The notes under the pieces were generated by a model. The model was not told where the DNA came from and did no database searches. It was given only the letters and a program-made list of their open reading frames with translations. A stretch of 64,000 bases of DNA from Balanoglossus misakiensis (lineage: Eukaryota; Hemichordata), in NCBI GenBank assembly GCA_040954595.2, contig CM082598.2:6200001-6264000 (forward strand), read 5' to 3'. Shown in pieces: positions 28,070-40,546 of the stretch (positions are counted from its first letter, which is position 1; each line of letters starts with the position of its first letter). The position numbers and the translations under genes are program-made.

Positions 28070-29740
28070 AAGCTGCAGAAAAATTAAAACATTTAGTCTT
28101 ACAAAGTAGGGTACAGGCTATACGATGATTACATGACCCACAAAGTCAGTGGTCAAGTTCAGACTTGGGGTCAAAGTGAAAATTTCGCTATTTTTTGCAT
28201 ATTGATCATTCATACTTTTGATTTATCGGAAAACGGTTTGCTCGAGGAGGCTGTAAATTGGTCATCAGGGAGCAAGGAATATTAGCTTTAAAAAAATAGG
28301 CTGATTTTTGTCTTTGGTGGTAATTTATATGAAAATTTCGTTACCATAAAAAATGAATAGAAGATTTTGCGAAATTACCAAAAAAATAAGTAACTTGCTA
28401 TATCTTTGCTACCAATTAAGCTTGAGATAAAATATAAACACTCGAACTTATAATGTCCGCTGCAAGCTATTGCTTGCTACCTTGAACTTTTGGGTTCAAG
28501 GTCATCCTCAAATTTCAGGTCAAAGTGACAAAATGGGCATTATGGATTTTTGTTCAAAATGACACTCTCGGCAAGTGATTACTAAACACTGTTTAGGTCT
28601 AGAATGATCTTATTTGATCTCCAGATAGAGATGTGTATTGTTTACAAAGATTTTAGATGCAAATTGGACAAAACACTTCTAGGTTCTAAGAAAATATGAG
28701 AGAACCTGACATTATGTCTGATATTTTCAGCTTTCAGAGAGTAGTTACAAAAATACTGCAAATGACTAGTTCAATTTAATCATGCGAAATAGATCACCGA
28801 TATTTACTTCATCATGCAACTGTAAAACAATTATCAAACCAAAAATAATAGGTGACAAATCTAATTTTACAATAGCCTTCCCTTGTGATAGTTTTTCAAA
28901 GACCAAAAAAGGCTTTGACACATGGTACATGTATTTTGTTGTTCTAGTTGCTGTTATCTGATCAACTATGGTGCAGGAACACAGAGAATGACGATGCAAC
29001 ATGGGTAAGTCAATCTGTCGGAGGGAAAATAATTATCTATTATCACAATCTGATTCAAATCAAATGTAGGGTACCATGACTTCTTTTACTTTATTGTTTA
29101 CGGTATTCTTCTGCTGTAGCCTCATCCCGCAAGTAAAATATGTCACTGTACCCTACATCTGCTTTTAATCAGATTGCTGGAGTCAGTCTTATTATGAAGT
29201 CTTGTTGATTCCATGTACCATATGTTTACCCCAACTGTTTCATGTACCTAGTGTGTCTATGTTATGAAAGTACTCATTTGTTTTCACTGAGAGAGATTTG
29301 CAGTTGTTGCACCCAGATACCAATGAGTCATTGGTGTGAACCCATTATCACTTACTGAGTACATCTAATGATGTCAATTACCACCTGCCATTTTCTCCAC
29401 ACTGAAGTGCAACTGATTGTGTTTGACCTCAAACGACTTCCCATCCTCTCCTACCTGAAAGTAAAGAGAAAACAGTCACCCAAATATATGTGTTGACCCA
29501 AGCAAAACATGAATTTAAGTATTTCAAGTATGTCCACCAAAATTGTAAAGGTTATCTCCTTGTTTGTACCACTCACACTGACGGCTCAAATTAAAAACTC
29601 ATAAAAAATGTCGCTAAATTGCATATGGTATAAATTGAAATGTAGCTTCACCCCCCCCCCCCCTTAATTAAAAAAAATGTTTAAATCCTTTAATTATACT
29701 TGATCTATTTTATGTAAAATACTATGCCATATGTTTTTTT
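28070..29740. other. Intergenic stretch with a small inverted repeat
   Basis: No gene recognised. An imperfect inverted repeat at 29048-29175 (ATGTAGGGTAC against GTACCCTACAT with AATCTGATT ends) resembles a small MITE. At 28953-28998 a short exon-like piece lies between TTCTAG and GTAAGT, not assigned. Confidence 0.45.
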
Positions 29741-29742
29741 AG

Positions 29743-29900
29743 GTCCCATTTCGCAAATCATTGGTATGTGTGTCACTATGGGATCGAACTGGAGGGACAC
29801 TCATGGAAGACGCAAATTGTCCTGTACACGTTCCTACATCAAGTGCCCCCTCCAGTTGGCCTTCAGCTATCCCACAACCCACCATGTTTCCAAGATGGCA
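29743..29900 (+). other. Possible exon, unassigned
   Basis: 158 nt between a poly-T/TAG acceptor and GTAAAG, locally GC-richer and open in several frames on both strands. It lies upstream of the first recognisable MED25 exon. No frame gives a convincing VWA match, so it may be an unrelated exon or chance. Confidence 0.2.
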
Positions 29901-30082
29901 GTAAAGACAAACCTCCCCTATAGCATGTTCCGGTAGCATGCATCAGAACGTGTGCTCTATGCTGAAAGTGATTTTTTGTTAGATACCCTAAAATCTTTCA
30001 TTGAATGTTTAATGTAGTCTGCCTGCAGTTGACAGGAATGTAACTAGCCAAACACAAAAGACAACTATTCTAAAAGAAAATT

Positions 30083-30501
30083 AGGCCAGAGAGAAAAATA
30101 AATCTTGTTCATCGGATTTTTTGGACCAAGGTCCAGGAGTGGCGAGCAAATATTTTTTCTTATTTTTTTTTAGCCTGAAGGTAAATGCGGTTCTCTGGCA
30201 TATTTGCACAGATGCAGATAAGGCGAGATAATTGTTTCCCTTTTTACCAGAAATATCTCAGACAAAAAACACTGATACATGTACTTGTCACTGAATTCAA
30301 TACTATATTTCCCAACAATAACATAGGCAATTAACTTTACAGTTGGTGTTTGCACAACATATTCTGGCCACCAGCGGCAGTGACTAAGAATGTTGTAACA
30401 CGGAAGTAGAATATTTGCCGAGATCCAAAAAAAAAAATTTCCAAATCAGCCAAAGTAGAAGCGGCGATTCCGATGAACAATTTATTTTTTCTTCCTGGCC
30501 T
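30083..30501. mobile_element. MITE with about 40-bp imperfect TIRs
   Basis: The left end AGGCCAGAGAGAAAAATAAA...TGTTCATCGGA is mirrored at the right by TCCGATGAACAATTTATTTT...CTGGCCT. 419 bp, non-coding. Confidence 0.75.
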
Positions 30502-31979
30502 TATGAAGAAAGGTACACAGAAAAATAGTGTGACTTAAATTGTTAATCTCATATACAGGTTGCTATTTTCATCCCTGACACATTTCCTAATAGACCCCTT
30601 AACTTCTCCCGATTAGAACATGGTTATCATAGTCATTCAAGAGATAACAATTTTCTTCATTCTCCAAAATATAACAATCAGTTAGGTCAGACTTTAATCA
30701 AATTTGTTGGTCCCACACTGGAATAGCATTCCAGAAAGAATAAAAAATATTCACCCTCGTTACAATGTACAAATGAGTATTTACTGCAGTGTCTTGTTCA
30801 AATCCCTGAATCATGATGAAATGTAGCTTATCAACACAACAAATACATGTGTCTAGTCAGTACTGTTATTCTAAATTTGACTTCAAGTCCGGACTAGAAT
30901 TCATTTGTAAACAATAACAATAGCCATTACACACATACAGGTTATGTTGACAAGTGGAGAACTGGGTATAGCATGTGTTACAGTTAATGTCCCTGTAAAT
31001 ATCACATACACCATGTACATGTGTCTAGTTTTGTACATGCAACTCATAAGTATGTCATATTTATTGATTTACTGTCAAATATCCTCCTGTTGTTTGATTA
31101 AATGGAAATATTGTTTGTTGTAGAAAGCACAATTCTCTTAGTACCATAGATGTCAGTGCTTATTTTAAACCTGAAAGTGACATTCCAACACTAAATGCAA
31201 GGAAGTGTAACTAAATATTTTAATTTTGCAGTCAAGGTGCAACCCAGTCAAGTGTGAACTACATTTTAAATCCAAACACATACTGGTGTTATATTTTTTA
31301 CTAATAAGCAAAGATCTGTATCTTATCCACAAAGTATAACATACACACAGTATTATCTAAATGCAGCTTATGTAATTGCTAGAAACATTGTAATATTTTG
31401 ATGATATTTAAAGAAAAGTAATTATATTTATATTAACAGTATATAAAAATTATGAAGATTTAGCCTCAAATGATGATGTGATGTCTGTACAAGCTGTTCC
31501 AATACATGGTGAGTGAATTTCAAAACCTTTTGTTCAATCAATCTACTGTCCTGTGATTCCAAAAGTAATTGAAATATCATTACACATGTACCTGTATATA
31601 GTGTAGACTGTAAATAGAGCACAGTCTGGAAAGGGGTTATGTAATTAGTATCTTTATCATGTGAGTGACATCATTTTAAGGGCCACTGACCACCCCACCC
31701 GTGACAATTTGATTGATTGATTGATTCATTCATTCAGTCAGTCAGTCATATTAATTAATTCATTAAGGCATATAAACGATATAGCTAGCCTAATGTTATA
31801 GGAATGGGCTAACACCCTTGTCATATAAACTGTGGCGAAGCGATCCCAAGCTCAGCTAAGGTAGATCATAATGAAAGCTGCCAATCCTCTTAGAATGATA
31901 CTACGGCCTACACGTTGATCACCTGATCACATTGCCCTGTCACACTTGGCAATGGGCTACTGTTTGTATGTATGATAAA

Positions 31980-32090
31980 GGGGTTAGTACACTAAGTTTG
32001 GTCGATTACGTGACGCATCCTCGTGATGTCCATAATACGGACATCACTCAAATATGACGCGTTATCGGCCAAACTTAGTGTAATAACCCC
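31980..32090. repeat. Near-perfect palindrome, 111 bp
   Basis: GGGGTTAGTACACTAAGTTT at the left pairs with AAACTTAGTGTAATAACCCC at the right. Pairing continues inward to GATGTCCATAATACGGACATC, so almost the whole unit folds into one hairpin. Probably a foldback MITE. Confidence 0.85.
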
Positions 32091-32374
32091 TAAGTACCAC
32101 CCTCTTATTTTAAAGAACACTAATTATGGAAGCCCATTAACCCTTCACAACCAAATTTCAGTCCAAACCCATTGATTTCCATTAAAAGGTTCGACCTGTA
32201 TAGAAGGAACTTGGGGTGAAAGGGTTAAAGGGACAAAGTCGCTCTTTTTGACTTTTGATTCACTTGCGTTTATTAGAGGTTTATTAGAGGTTATTGTTTA
32301 ATCAAATCGGTCTACAATCAGAGTAGACGTTGTTTACATACACTTTTTGTTAAATGATTGTTGTTGTATTTCAG

Positions 32375-32473
32375 ATTGTTGTCATGAGCAGGTGATAAAT
32401 ACAGTATGATTTCTGAAGGTCTGAGTACTGCATCGCAGTTATTTGGTGATATGAACAGTTTACGATATTCAAG
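32375..32473 (+). pseudogene. MED25: MED25 VWA exon with in-frame stop
   Basis: Between TTTCAG and GTAATT. The frame GDKYSMISEGLSTASQLF matches the human MED25 segment around SLIAEGLSTALQLF. In that frame TGA lies at 32385-32387, where a Gly of the GGGGE stretch is expected. It exits in phase 2. Confidence 0.72.
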
Positions 32474-33010
32474 GTAATTATGGTAAAATTCTGAGTTTAA
32501 AGATCATTCTCTAGTTATGGCCCCCCACTTATTGAGGTGGTTTATCTGTTTATGTAAAGCTCACCATGTCAACCAGGAAGTGATTCCATACAGACAGTGG
32601 AGTACAACTAACGTGTGAAGTACATTGAAAATTGCCTAGTAAGGACACCTCTGGGACCATAAAATGTCTCCTTAATAGAGAGGTGTCCTTACAGGGACAA
32701 TTTGTCTCTCTCGCTGCCCCTTTTCCATGAATTAGGTTTGTTACATGACACCGTTTATGTTATTCTACATGTGGATATATAGTGAATCAATGTTTCACCA
32801 CATACAACTTCAACCCTGCTTGTAGCCACCAGAGTGATAAAAAAACACACACCAATAATCAGTCTCTATCATTTATTCATTTTAGGCGAGTTTTTATGCT
32901 CATATCTTTCAAGTGGGATGGAAATTGTGTATGGTTGAACGTTCATTAATTACATATACACATGTACATTAATTATAAAATGTCTCTTGTATCAAACATA
33001 ATGGAAAAAA

Positions 33011-34532
33011 TCGCGTCAGGGACACAGTGGTCCCATTGAGGGAATACACAAGAAAAAGTCAACACCGGAGTACATGGCGATATACAGACAGACAGACAGA
33101 CAGACACACACACACACACACATAGCAAGAGATCAATGGGCAAGCACTGACTGACCCATAAGCTGCCAATGGCATATGTACCGTATATTCTCGCAATTAA
33201 GCGCCACCCATGATTAGGCGCCAGTGATACCTGACTTTGCTACTTTTTACTTAAAATTAAGTGCCAGGAATTTTTTTTTTGAGGTGTGTGGACGTACGTG
33301 AATCATGGCAAGTACTACCGAGGTAACACCTGTTTAGGGGTCTTGTCAAAATCAACGGGGGCTTGCTGCGTGAATAATAATTGACCTGAGCAGACAATGC
33401 ATGCTTTGGGCTGATGTGCTATTTATTTACAAGATGAAATTGGGCACATGTCAACCTCCTAATTTATGTAAATTATTATTCACTGCAAAAGACACAGGTG
33501 CCGGGCATCTAGACACTCGTCTTTTTCCTGTCGATCGATCTGCAGCCGCTTACGTTACCGGCACTACCACCCAAGTTTGACCATATGGCCAGGGCTTTGA
33601 AATAATAGGACTAGTTTCAAGTTGTGAATGTTTGTGGTATTAATTTTCTCGTGAATATTCACGCAACCTGAGTATTCACGAAACCTTGCCTGACCTTACA
33701 TGTGTGAGAGCATGATGACAAAGACGCACTTGGACTAAACCACTATACGTCAGTAGATTTTGTTGATGGTTCAGCCAGCATACTGTAATGCTGCTCGTAG
33801 TATTCACTTCGTTGACAACTTTTTATTTCTGGAATATTTATTAGACAATACATTGAACTGACTGTATTTGAATAGAAAATGTTAAAACTTTACGTATGAA
33901 TTTGAAACAGCCATTCATTCACTGCGGACACCCCCTTACGAGAACACTGATTGGAACGTCCCAAATCATTTGCATATGAATCAACAGGGTACAGTATACA
34001 GGGCGACCCATGAATAAACGCCACCAGTTCTTGAAAGACTCATTTCTGCCTTTGTTTAGGCGCCACCAAAATTTCAAATGGTTAAAAAGTGGCGCTTATT
34101 TGTGAGAATATACGGTACTATACATACACTAAATAGAACAGCTGGCCTCTTTAAAACTTAGCCAGTTATGTAATCATTCAGGAATTTGCAGTGTATATAA
34201 ACAACTCAATAAAGTAAATACACACCACTTCGCAAAGCAATCTGACCAATAGTTCTTGAGTTACTGAGTTTTGACTAAATTCACATTTTTCCAGCTAATT
34301 TGCATATTTTGGCAATGACAACTTCATTTGAACAAACTCCCATGTACAGCCCAGCCTGCATCTGCACACCAAATATCAAGGTGATACACGCAGTGGTTTT
34401 CAAGTTTTTGATGTGGACGGACATACATCCATACATCCATACAAACATACATACATACATACATACATACATGCAGACGCAACTGATCCCATAAGGTCCC
34501 ATGGTATATAGGCCTATACCAATGGGACCTAA
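33011..34532 (+). mobile_element. Hairpin-ended dispersed repeat, copy 3
   Basis: Begins TCGCGTCAGGGACACAGTGG within an A run and ends with a (CATA)n tract (34438-34470), a GGTCCCATGGTATA...TATACCAATGGGACC hairpin and CTAA. It is homologous over its ends to 13793-15062 and, inverted, to 1121-2864. It carries a nested TA-flanked MITE. Confidence 0.72.
33181..34115. mobile_element. TA-flanked MITE nested in copy 3
   Basis: About 28-bp inverted ends (CCGTATATTCTCGCAATTAA ... and its near complement TTATTTGTGAGAATATACGG), with TA on both sides (33179-33180, 34116-34117). Removing it restores homology to 13793-15062 across CCAATGGCAT. 935 bp without a transposase; a TA target fits Tc1/mariner-like or PIF-like mobilisation. 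Confidence 0.82.
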
Positions 34533-34789
34533 AAGGGGCAGCGAGAGAGAGAGACTTTATCCCTTTAACAGAAATGTGCACGTAATATTCTATTCAAACC
34601 ATTACTCTTGTCTTGATCAATCTTTCCTTAATAGAGAGGTGTCCTGATTAGAGAGATGTCTGTATTAATTGACAGGTTTCACTGTATTATCAACATTTTC
34701 AGTTTCATAATCCTTCTGTCCTTGTCAGAGAATTTTGACAGCAGCCAAAACTTTCTCTGCCATACTCACAATAAGAGAAAGCTTGCACC

Positions 34790-35000
34790 TGTGTGTAAAA
34801 CGGGTTATTTTCGCAAGCAATTAATTTTTGCGAAATACGGGAGAGCTAACAAAATGTGAAAATAAAAAGTTGCATAAAATGTTTTTCAGAGATAAAGATG
34901 CAATGAAATACAAGAACATGAAAATTAATCCTCGCATAGCAATTGCCTCTTTTAATATCGCGAAAATTTCCTGTCACGAAAATAATCCGTTTTACAGTAA
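34790..35000. repeat. Dispersed repeat 'GCGAAAATTTCC' family
   Basis: Related about 200-bp copies occur here, at 37495-37685 and partly at 53855-53905, all ending near ATTGCGAAAATTTC...CGTTTTACAGT. Not coding. Confidence 0.6.
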
Positions 35001-35152
35001 TATTGAAGGTCAGAATGCTTTTGATGAGAGAACAATACACCAGTTGCAAAGTATCTTGACTAACATAAAAATGATTGAATTTTCTGAAGAAGACATAATC
35101 TCGCAGTTGGTGTATTGTTTCCTCATCAAAAGCATTCTGACCTTCAATATTA
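34998..35152. repeat. Inverted repeat with 45-bp arms
   Basis: Arms 34998-35042 and 35108-35152 are complementary with very few mismatches (TAATATTGAAGGTCAGAATG at the outer end), separated by 65 bp. The arms explain the mirrored short frames on both strands here. Confidence 0.85.
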
Positions 35153-35598
35153 TTCTGTTGAGCTTTACATGCAATCTATTTCTATATATGTTCAGAGGTG
35201 ATGTTATCATCGATAACAGATCCTAAATACTAAAAGAGCATAAAATGACTGCGACAGATACCTTGTTAGTTGTAACAGGTGTGAAATAAGAATTTGGATA
35301 ACACTGACAGTATTTTGGCTATTGTTGGGGAGCATGAATAAGTGATTTTGGAACCCCATGTAACACCTGTCCTACCATTAATATGACTGCATTGATGGTA
35401 CCATGAGGAATGCTAGTAAAATGACTGGGGAACCCTGGTTACATTACCCTGATCATCACTATGGTTCAGTCCAACAGCATTGTTTTCTATTGTAAGGTTG
35501 GACCTCTGAAGAGGGAATTGGGGTGGAAGGGTTAAAAAAACACTGACTAACAATACTGCCAATAACAAAATATTGTTTTATCTTCTCTTTGTATGCAG

Positions 35599-35718
35599 CA
35601 CACCAATACAGAAACATTGTATATTGATCTGAACTCTCCTCCATATCCTTTGCCAAGTCAAGATAGTATTAATTACAGTGGATTTACTGCAGAACAATTG
35701 GCTGCCATGTTTGGTGAG
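35599..35718 (+). pseudogene. MED25: MED25 VWA exon with frameshift
   Basis: Read in the phase delivered by the previous exon it begins KHCILI and then meets TGA at 35630-35632. One base further on the frame becomes NSPPYPLPSQDSINYSGF ... AAMFGE, matching the MED25 segment ICNSPPYLLP ... TTYSG. One base is therefore missing at the junction. Acceptor TGCAG, donor GTAAGT. Confidence 0.8.
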
Positions 35719-36139
35719 GTAAGTAAGCGATGTAAAACATTTCATACAACACTGCCTACTAACAATAGTCATATCAACCTGACAAGGGAAGATGAAAAAA
35801 AAAACACTAAGCCCCATTGAACAGCTGTATTTTCTTGGAATCTGGTTTTATAATAAACTTTGATTGATTGAAATGTGTTTTACATCTAAATGCATCGTTT
35901 TGGGAACATTTTCTAGTATGTATGAAATTATTAAATTGAACTTGTATATTTGCTGGGGGAAACTAAATATTCAGTAAAGATGAGGAATGCTCAATGTTTG
36001 GATTGTCTCCAAAAAGATGACAACAACTCAAGTCTCAAAAACTCTTTGTTTTGAATTTTGAATTGTTTTTGTTGCATCAGTAACAACTTCACATGTGGAT
36101 GCCACATTTTGATTCTTAGCAAATGTTGTATTTTGACAG

Positions 36140-36288
36140 AGAGGAGTCCATTCCTCAATCATATCACCCCGCAAACGGCCTGAACTCCAAAAACTTAGCG
36201 ACAAAGCGTGAAGTGCAGATGGTACCTATGAAGGATTATGCGGCTGATCCACACCACATGATACTTCTCAAAGGTTATCAACTTGCTG
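36140..36288 (+). pseudogene. MED25: MED25 VWA C-terminal exon with frameshift
   Basis: Begins RGVHSSIISPRKRPELQKL, matching human RGIHFSIVSPRKLPAL, and reaches TGA at 36209-36211. From there the next frame gives DYAADPHHMILLKGYQLA, matching DPRHMVLVRG. One extra base explains the break. An alternative acceptor at 36144 would keep only the second frame open and skip the conserved start. Confidence 0.8.
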
Positions 36289-36825
36289 GTAGGTATCTGT
36301 TGCTAAGCAAATATTTGCAATCATACCATCCAGATTTTAAAGTTCACAGGTCAAATATATAACTTGTTTACATGGCCATTTACAACCAATTCATCATTTT
36401 GTGGTTTGTTAAAATGTTACTCGAAATCGGTACTTCCATAAAATGGTTGTAATATATTTAATAATATTTATTACACATCACATATTATTATTCGCTCTTG
36501 GTTGGCTAATACTAAATATGACAGAACTTCATGACCTCTGCACACGATCTGAGGCTTACAGAAGTTAATTTCGCGAGTGATGCAGTGTATTCTGTTGCAG
36601 TACTTGCACAAGTCAAGGATAAAATTCCCCATCGTTTCAATGCCTGGCCAATGAATTACACATCCTCCTGAAAAGTGTTGGAAGGTGGGCAATCAGTTTC
36701 CATGGTTGCATCCTGGATGAAACACTGGTACAGGTTCAAGACAAGTTTAGTGACATTGTGTAAATCCACAGAAGAATTTCACATCAACTGTATAATCTTC
36801 TATTTTTCTCATGATTGTGTTTCAG

Positions 36826-37020
36826 AAAAATCTGTGTCAAGTGGTGATACATAAGAGGTTGCCATCGTGAAACCTAAAACCATAGCAACCACTTCAGTGT
36901 CTACAACCACTACCACAACACAGCCACTGAAACCCGCATCAACAGTTACCATGGTTACAGCATCTACCTCCAGTATGACCTCAAATCTTCTCAAATCGAC
37001 TGTTGGAAGTTCATCTCCAG
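36826..37020 (+). pseudogene. MED25: MED25 linker exon with in-frame TAA
   Basis: Enters in phase 1 after TTTCAG and reads EKSVSSGDT, then TAA at 36852-36854, then an open Thr/Ser/Pro-rich frame (EVAIVKPKTIATTSVSTTTT...) to SSSPG at GTAAAG. A single stop within otherwise open low-complexity coding. Confidence 0.62.
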
Positions 37021-37713
37021 GTAAAGTCTCCAGTGTTGCTTCCCAGCCATTGTCAATTTAAGTCCGCACATAATTAGACCGCCAAGTGAAGTGTGAGATA
37101 TAGTAGAATATTGCCATGTTGATCTTCACTACAATATTAGTTAAAGTTATATAGCACTCTGTGATCAACGAGTTGAAAATACAGCATGAGCTTTCGGGGA
37201 CATGTAGTCCCCTTCATCAGATGTACACGTGGAATGAACAGAGAAACAGAGAATCATGGGGTATTCAAAGTAGGAAATATGTGCAGGACCAGGTGCATCA
37301 GAAATATTTTCCTGCAGTGGATTTTCTATCTGAGGATGGTGACTTCATGACCGCGATATTGTGCCCTTGAGCGAGGCACTTTACTTCTCATTGCTCTTGG
37401 GAGACTGGCTTTGTAGAGGTGATTTGCACCTGTTGTAGTCTTTCTACTAGACATATTTTCTGTGTTTGCGATTGATGAATTACTGTCTAATGGGATATTT
37501 TTGTGAACTTCGCGAGAACCAACAAATGCGAATTAAAAAGTCATATAAAAATGTTTTTCGGGGATATTGGGGCAGTTAGTGAAATATAAGAATGCGAAAT
37601 TTAATTGTAGAGTAACCGCTCGGCTGTCTCTATTGATATTGCGAAAATTTCTTGTCACAGAAATTTCCCGTTTTACAGTTCATAAATAAATCAACTAGAT
37701 CTTTTTACTGCAG

Positions 37714-37976
37714 ATGCCACACCAACTAATCATCTGTCACCTGGACAACCAAGTCAAATTGGAAGTCAGTCTCCACAACAACTGTCATCCTCTCAACAGA
37801 AACTGACTCAACCAAGTCAGCCCCAGATTCAGGGCCAAGGTCAAAGGTCATCAATGCCTTTTGCCCAGCCTACCAGTTTACCAAACCAACCAGTATCCAC
37901 TGTCACAGCAAACAGGACACAACAACCCAATGTGACTGTTTCAAGTATCCCCATGAGACAATTTTTGTCATCTCAG
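37714..37976 (+). pseudogene. MED25: MED25 Gln/Ser/Pro-rich linker exon (open)
   Basis: Enters in phase 1 after TTACTGCAG and leaves in phase 0 at GTACAG. It encodes DATPTNHLSPGQPSQIGSQS and similar low-complexity linker rich in Gln, Ser and Pro, with no lesion. Assignment rests on position and matching phases. Confidence 0.6.
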
Positions 37977-38379
37977 GTACAGTTGTTGTCTATGCGATTT
38001 AAATTAGCTGTTTCTAGTTACCCATCCTGTGAATTGAAAGCTTTTTATGACTGTTTCACATAGCCTTGTGTTACTACATTCTATAAAGTAAACTATTGTT
38101 TCAAAACACATTAAAAACTTCTGTTTTGGTTGCTAGAAACCCACTATGTGAATGCAAAGACTCTTTTGGATAATGCCACAGACTCAGTGATCAATTTCAA
38201 TTTTTAATGAGATTAATGTTGATAAGCCCTAATGTGGGTATGTTTGTTGAAAATAGGACTTCGAGAGTTGCAAGCTCAACATCGAATCAAAAATTGAAGT
38301 CATGAATTAAAAATGGGGTTTTGAATACTGGCCTTGATAATGCTTCATATTAACTAGGTTTGTTACTCTTTTTGGACAG

Positions 38380-38563
38380 GCAACTTCACCACCAAAGATG
38401 ACTTCCCAGCATGTGCTAGCTGCTGCACTGAAAGCCACAGAGGGTGTCATGCAAATGGCAAATGCTAGTCAGTTCAGTAAGACACCACCAATTGCTGCTG
38501 TGAATTCTATCAACTCACAGCCACAGCAGAGATGGCCAGGTACTGATTCACAGCCACAAAGAG
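38380..38563 (+). pseudogene. MED25: MED25 linker exon (open)
   Basis: Between TTGGACAG and GTAGGT. The frame ATSPPKMTSQHVLAAALKAT ... VMQMANASQF is open and parallels the human linker around LSAAQVAAQNAVEAAKNQ. It exits in phase 1. Confidence 0.65.
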
Positions 38564-38600
38564 GTAGGTACAGTCAAACCTGTCTATACTGGCCAGTTAA

Positions 38601-39276
38601 GGTGGCATTGCATGAAAAATTGTGATTTTTGCCAAATTTTACTTTTTTACATAAATCGGTAGGTCTAATACTGATCCACATCCCGATTAATACGTCTTGG
38701 CGGAAATGGTGCATAATCACCCAAACCAAAAATAGCATTTTTCTGAATGAGTCCACTGCTTAACAAATAGGTGTCAACAATGCAAATGGCCGTTTTTCTC
38801 AGTTTGCATTTTCGCTGCTCTTGACAACTTCAGAAGAATTTAGCTTCGCTCTGGGTTGGCCAAATTTTAACAGGGGACTGTGTATGACCTATCCAACAAT
38901 GAGAAAAAAATTTTAGTCGATAAAGTGTCCCTAGCGGGAGTAAACTCTCATTCAATACAACTCACCGTGAATTTGATCAAATTTCTTAAAAAATCTAACT
39001 TTCAAACGCTGTTACTCCTCAATGGAAGCAGATAACGCAAAACAAAATTACCGTTTTTTTTGCACGTGTACTCTAGTTTCGAATGACATATTAAGATGCA
39101 TGATGCATGGTCCACTTTTTTACCTAAATTAAATTTAATGACATAATATCAAAAATAATAATAATAATAATATATGCAACTCAAACAAAAGTTCAAAAAC
39201 TCAGCTTCCAGTTAACGTTGTCTTTGATGAGAAATAGGCCTCTGAAAAAGTCTCAACGGTTTCATGCAATGCCACC
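38601..39276. mobile_element. TTAA-flanked TIR element, 676 bp
   Basis: Ends GGTGGCATTGCATGAAA and its exact complement, between TTAA sites (38597-38600, 39277-39280). It sits inside another dispersed repeat (TATACTGGCCAG | GGGACTTCC). Non-coding; in the intron after the MED25 linker exon. Confidence 0.85.
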
Positions 39277-39919
39277 TTAAGGGACTTCCTAAACTGGCTT
39301 TTATAGACAGGTGGCTTCTATAGACGGGTCAATTAATGTGCAATGTACATGTACATGAACTGAAACAAAGTTGCCACTATAATAGAGGTGGCCACAAACA
39401 CAGATTTGACTGTCATATATGTTATGTTGCCATGGCAGTCATTTACTATTAGTTGATTATACTTTACAAAAACGTGAGGAAACAAATATTCAAGTTCCCT
39501 TTTCATATTCCCCAATCAATGGTATAAAACGCCAGTGTCATGGAATTTTTTGACACTTTTGCTAACTGCTAAAGCCCAAGTAACATTTGCTTTTTTCATT
39601 ATTTTTTACTCAAGGAATAAACCCTAGTTTCATGTTTTGCTCTGGATAGCTTTATGAAATATTCAGTCTTTAGCTTCTCAACAAAACATGTACATGAGTA
39701 ATGGCCATTGTTAATATTATTGATAAATGAACTGGAAGACTAGAATTCATTTTTCAACAATAACAGTGCTGATCAATATACGAAACGCCTTTGTTTGAAT
39801 ACAAAACTCTGAGTAAATTCTTAATGTTTTACAGAGTAGAATAAAGTATTACAGCTGTTATCCAAAGTTAATGTTGGAGTTATTGACGTTTTAATACTAC
39901 TGTGTTTACTTATCAGCAG

Positions 39920-40068
39920 GTATGCAGTCATCGATGCGAACAGGAGTGCAGTCAACACTACTGACAGTACCTAATGTGAGCGACAGCAAGAATCCACATG
40001 TCACCACTGGCACCAATGTTGTTCCAACTCTGACACAGCCACAAGTACATGTACAAAACCAGTCATTG
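39920..40068 (+). pseudogene. MED25: MED25 linker exon (open)
   Basis: Follows CAGCAG (a tandem acceptor, 39916 or 39919) and ends before GTATGT. The frame GMQSSMRTGVQSTLLTVPNV ... VQNQSL is open in the phase expected from both neighbours. Low-complexity linker. Confidence 0.6.
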
Positions 40069-40546
40069 GTATGTTATGTTATGAGCTGAGTTATAATACC
40101 CATCTATCCCTTTTGCGCCTGGCAAGTGACATTTTATCACTTTTCAGTATTTCAATAGAACTGCATTTGGATTATTTGTTACCTAACATGACATCAGAAG
40201 ATGGTAGCTTGATGTTTTAACTGAGGACATTGGATGACCAGTAGATAAAGATTTTCTTTGATATCAATGACATCAGACGCAGTTCCGTTGACATTCAAAT
40301 TTCCAGCTAACGGGGAATTTCAGCAACGTGGTGCAAATGATGACTGTGAAGATGAATGCCAAGATGCTGTTGAGGCACCATGCCTGATACATGTTACCTT
40401 TCTGGTGGTTCTAAAGTATAAACACATCTGGAAAAATATTTTATGGGATACCAAAATATTGTTTGCCCGTTACCTGGAAATGACAATGCTCGTGTGATTG
40501 ATATTAAAGAATTATTTACAGTCATGATTTGTATGTGTTATCACAG

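Larger units (their letters stand above)
32693..34564. mobile_element. TTAA foldback element copy 4, interrupted
   Basis: Starts AGGGACAATTTGTCTCTCTC at 32693 and its right end (GCAGCGAGAGAGAGAGAC ... ATCCCT, then TTAA) is at 34536-34568. The interior is split at 33010 by a 1.5-kb hairpin-ended element, so one family member hosts another. Confidence 0.8.

Noticed and set aside
31440-31509. Possible exon between TTAACAG and GTGAGT
   Set aside because: One frame is open (YKNYEDLASNDDVMS), but it matches no part of MED25 and its phase cannot be linked to a neighbour.
35593-35820. Open frame read as a bHLH-PAS or similar transcription factor
   Set aside because: NSPPY...YSGF and the downstream SPRK and DPHHM segments line up with MED25, and the later ACEWQE-type and RIMSGGF segments confirm it.
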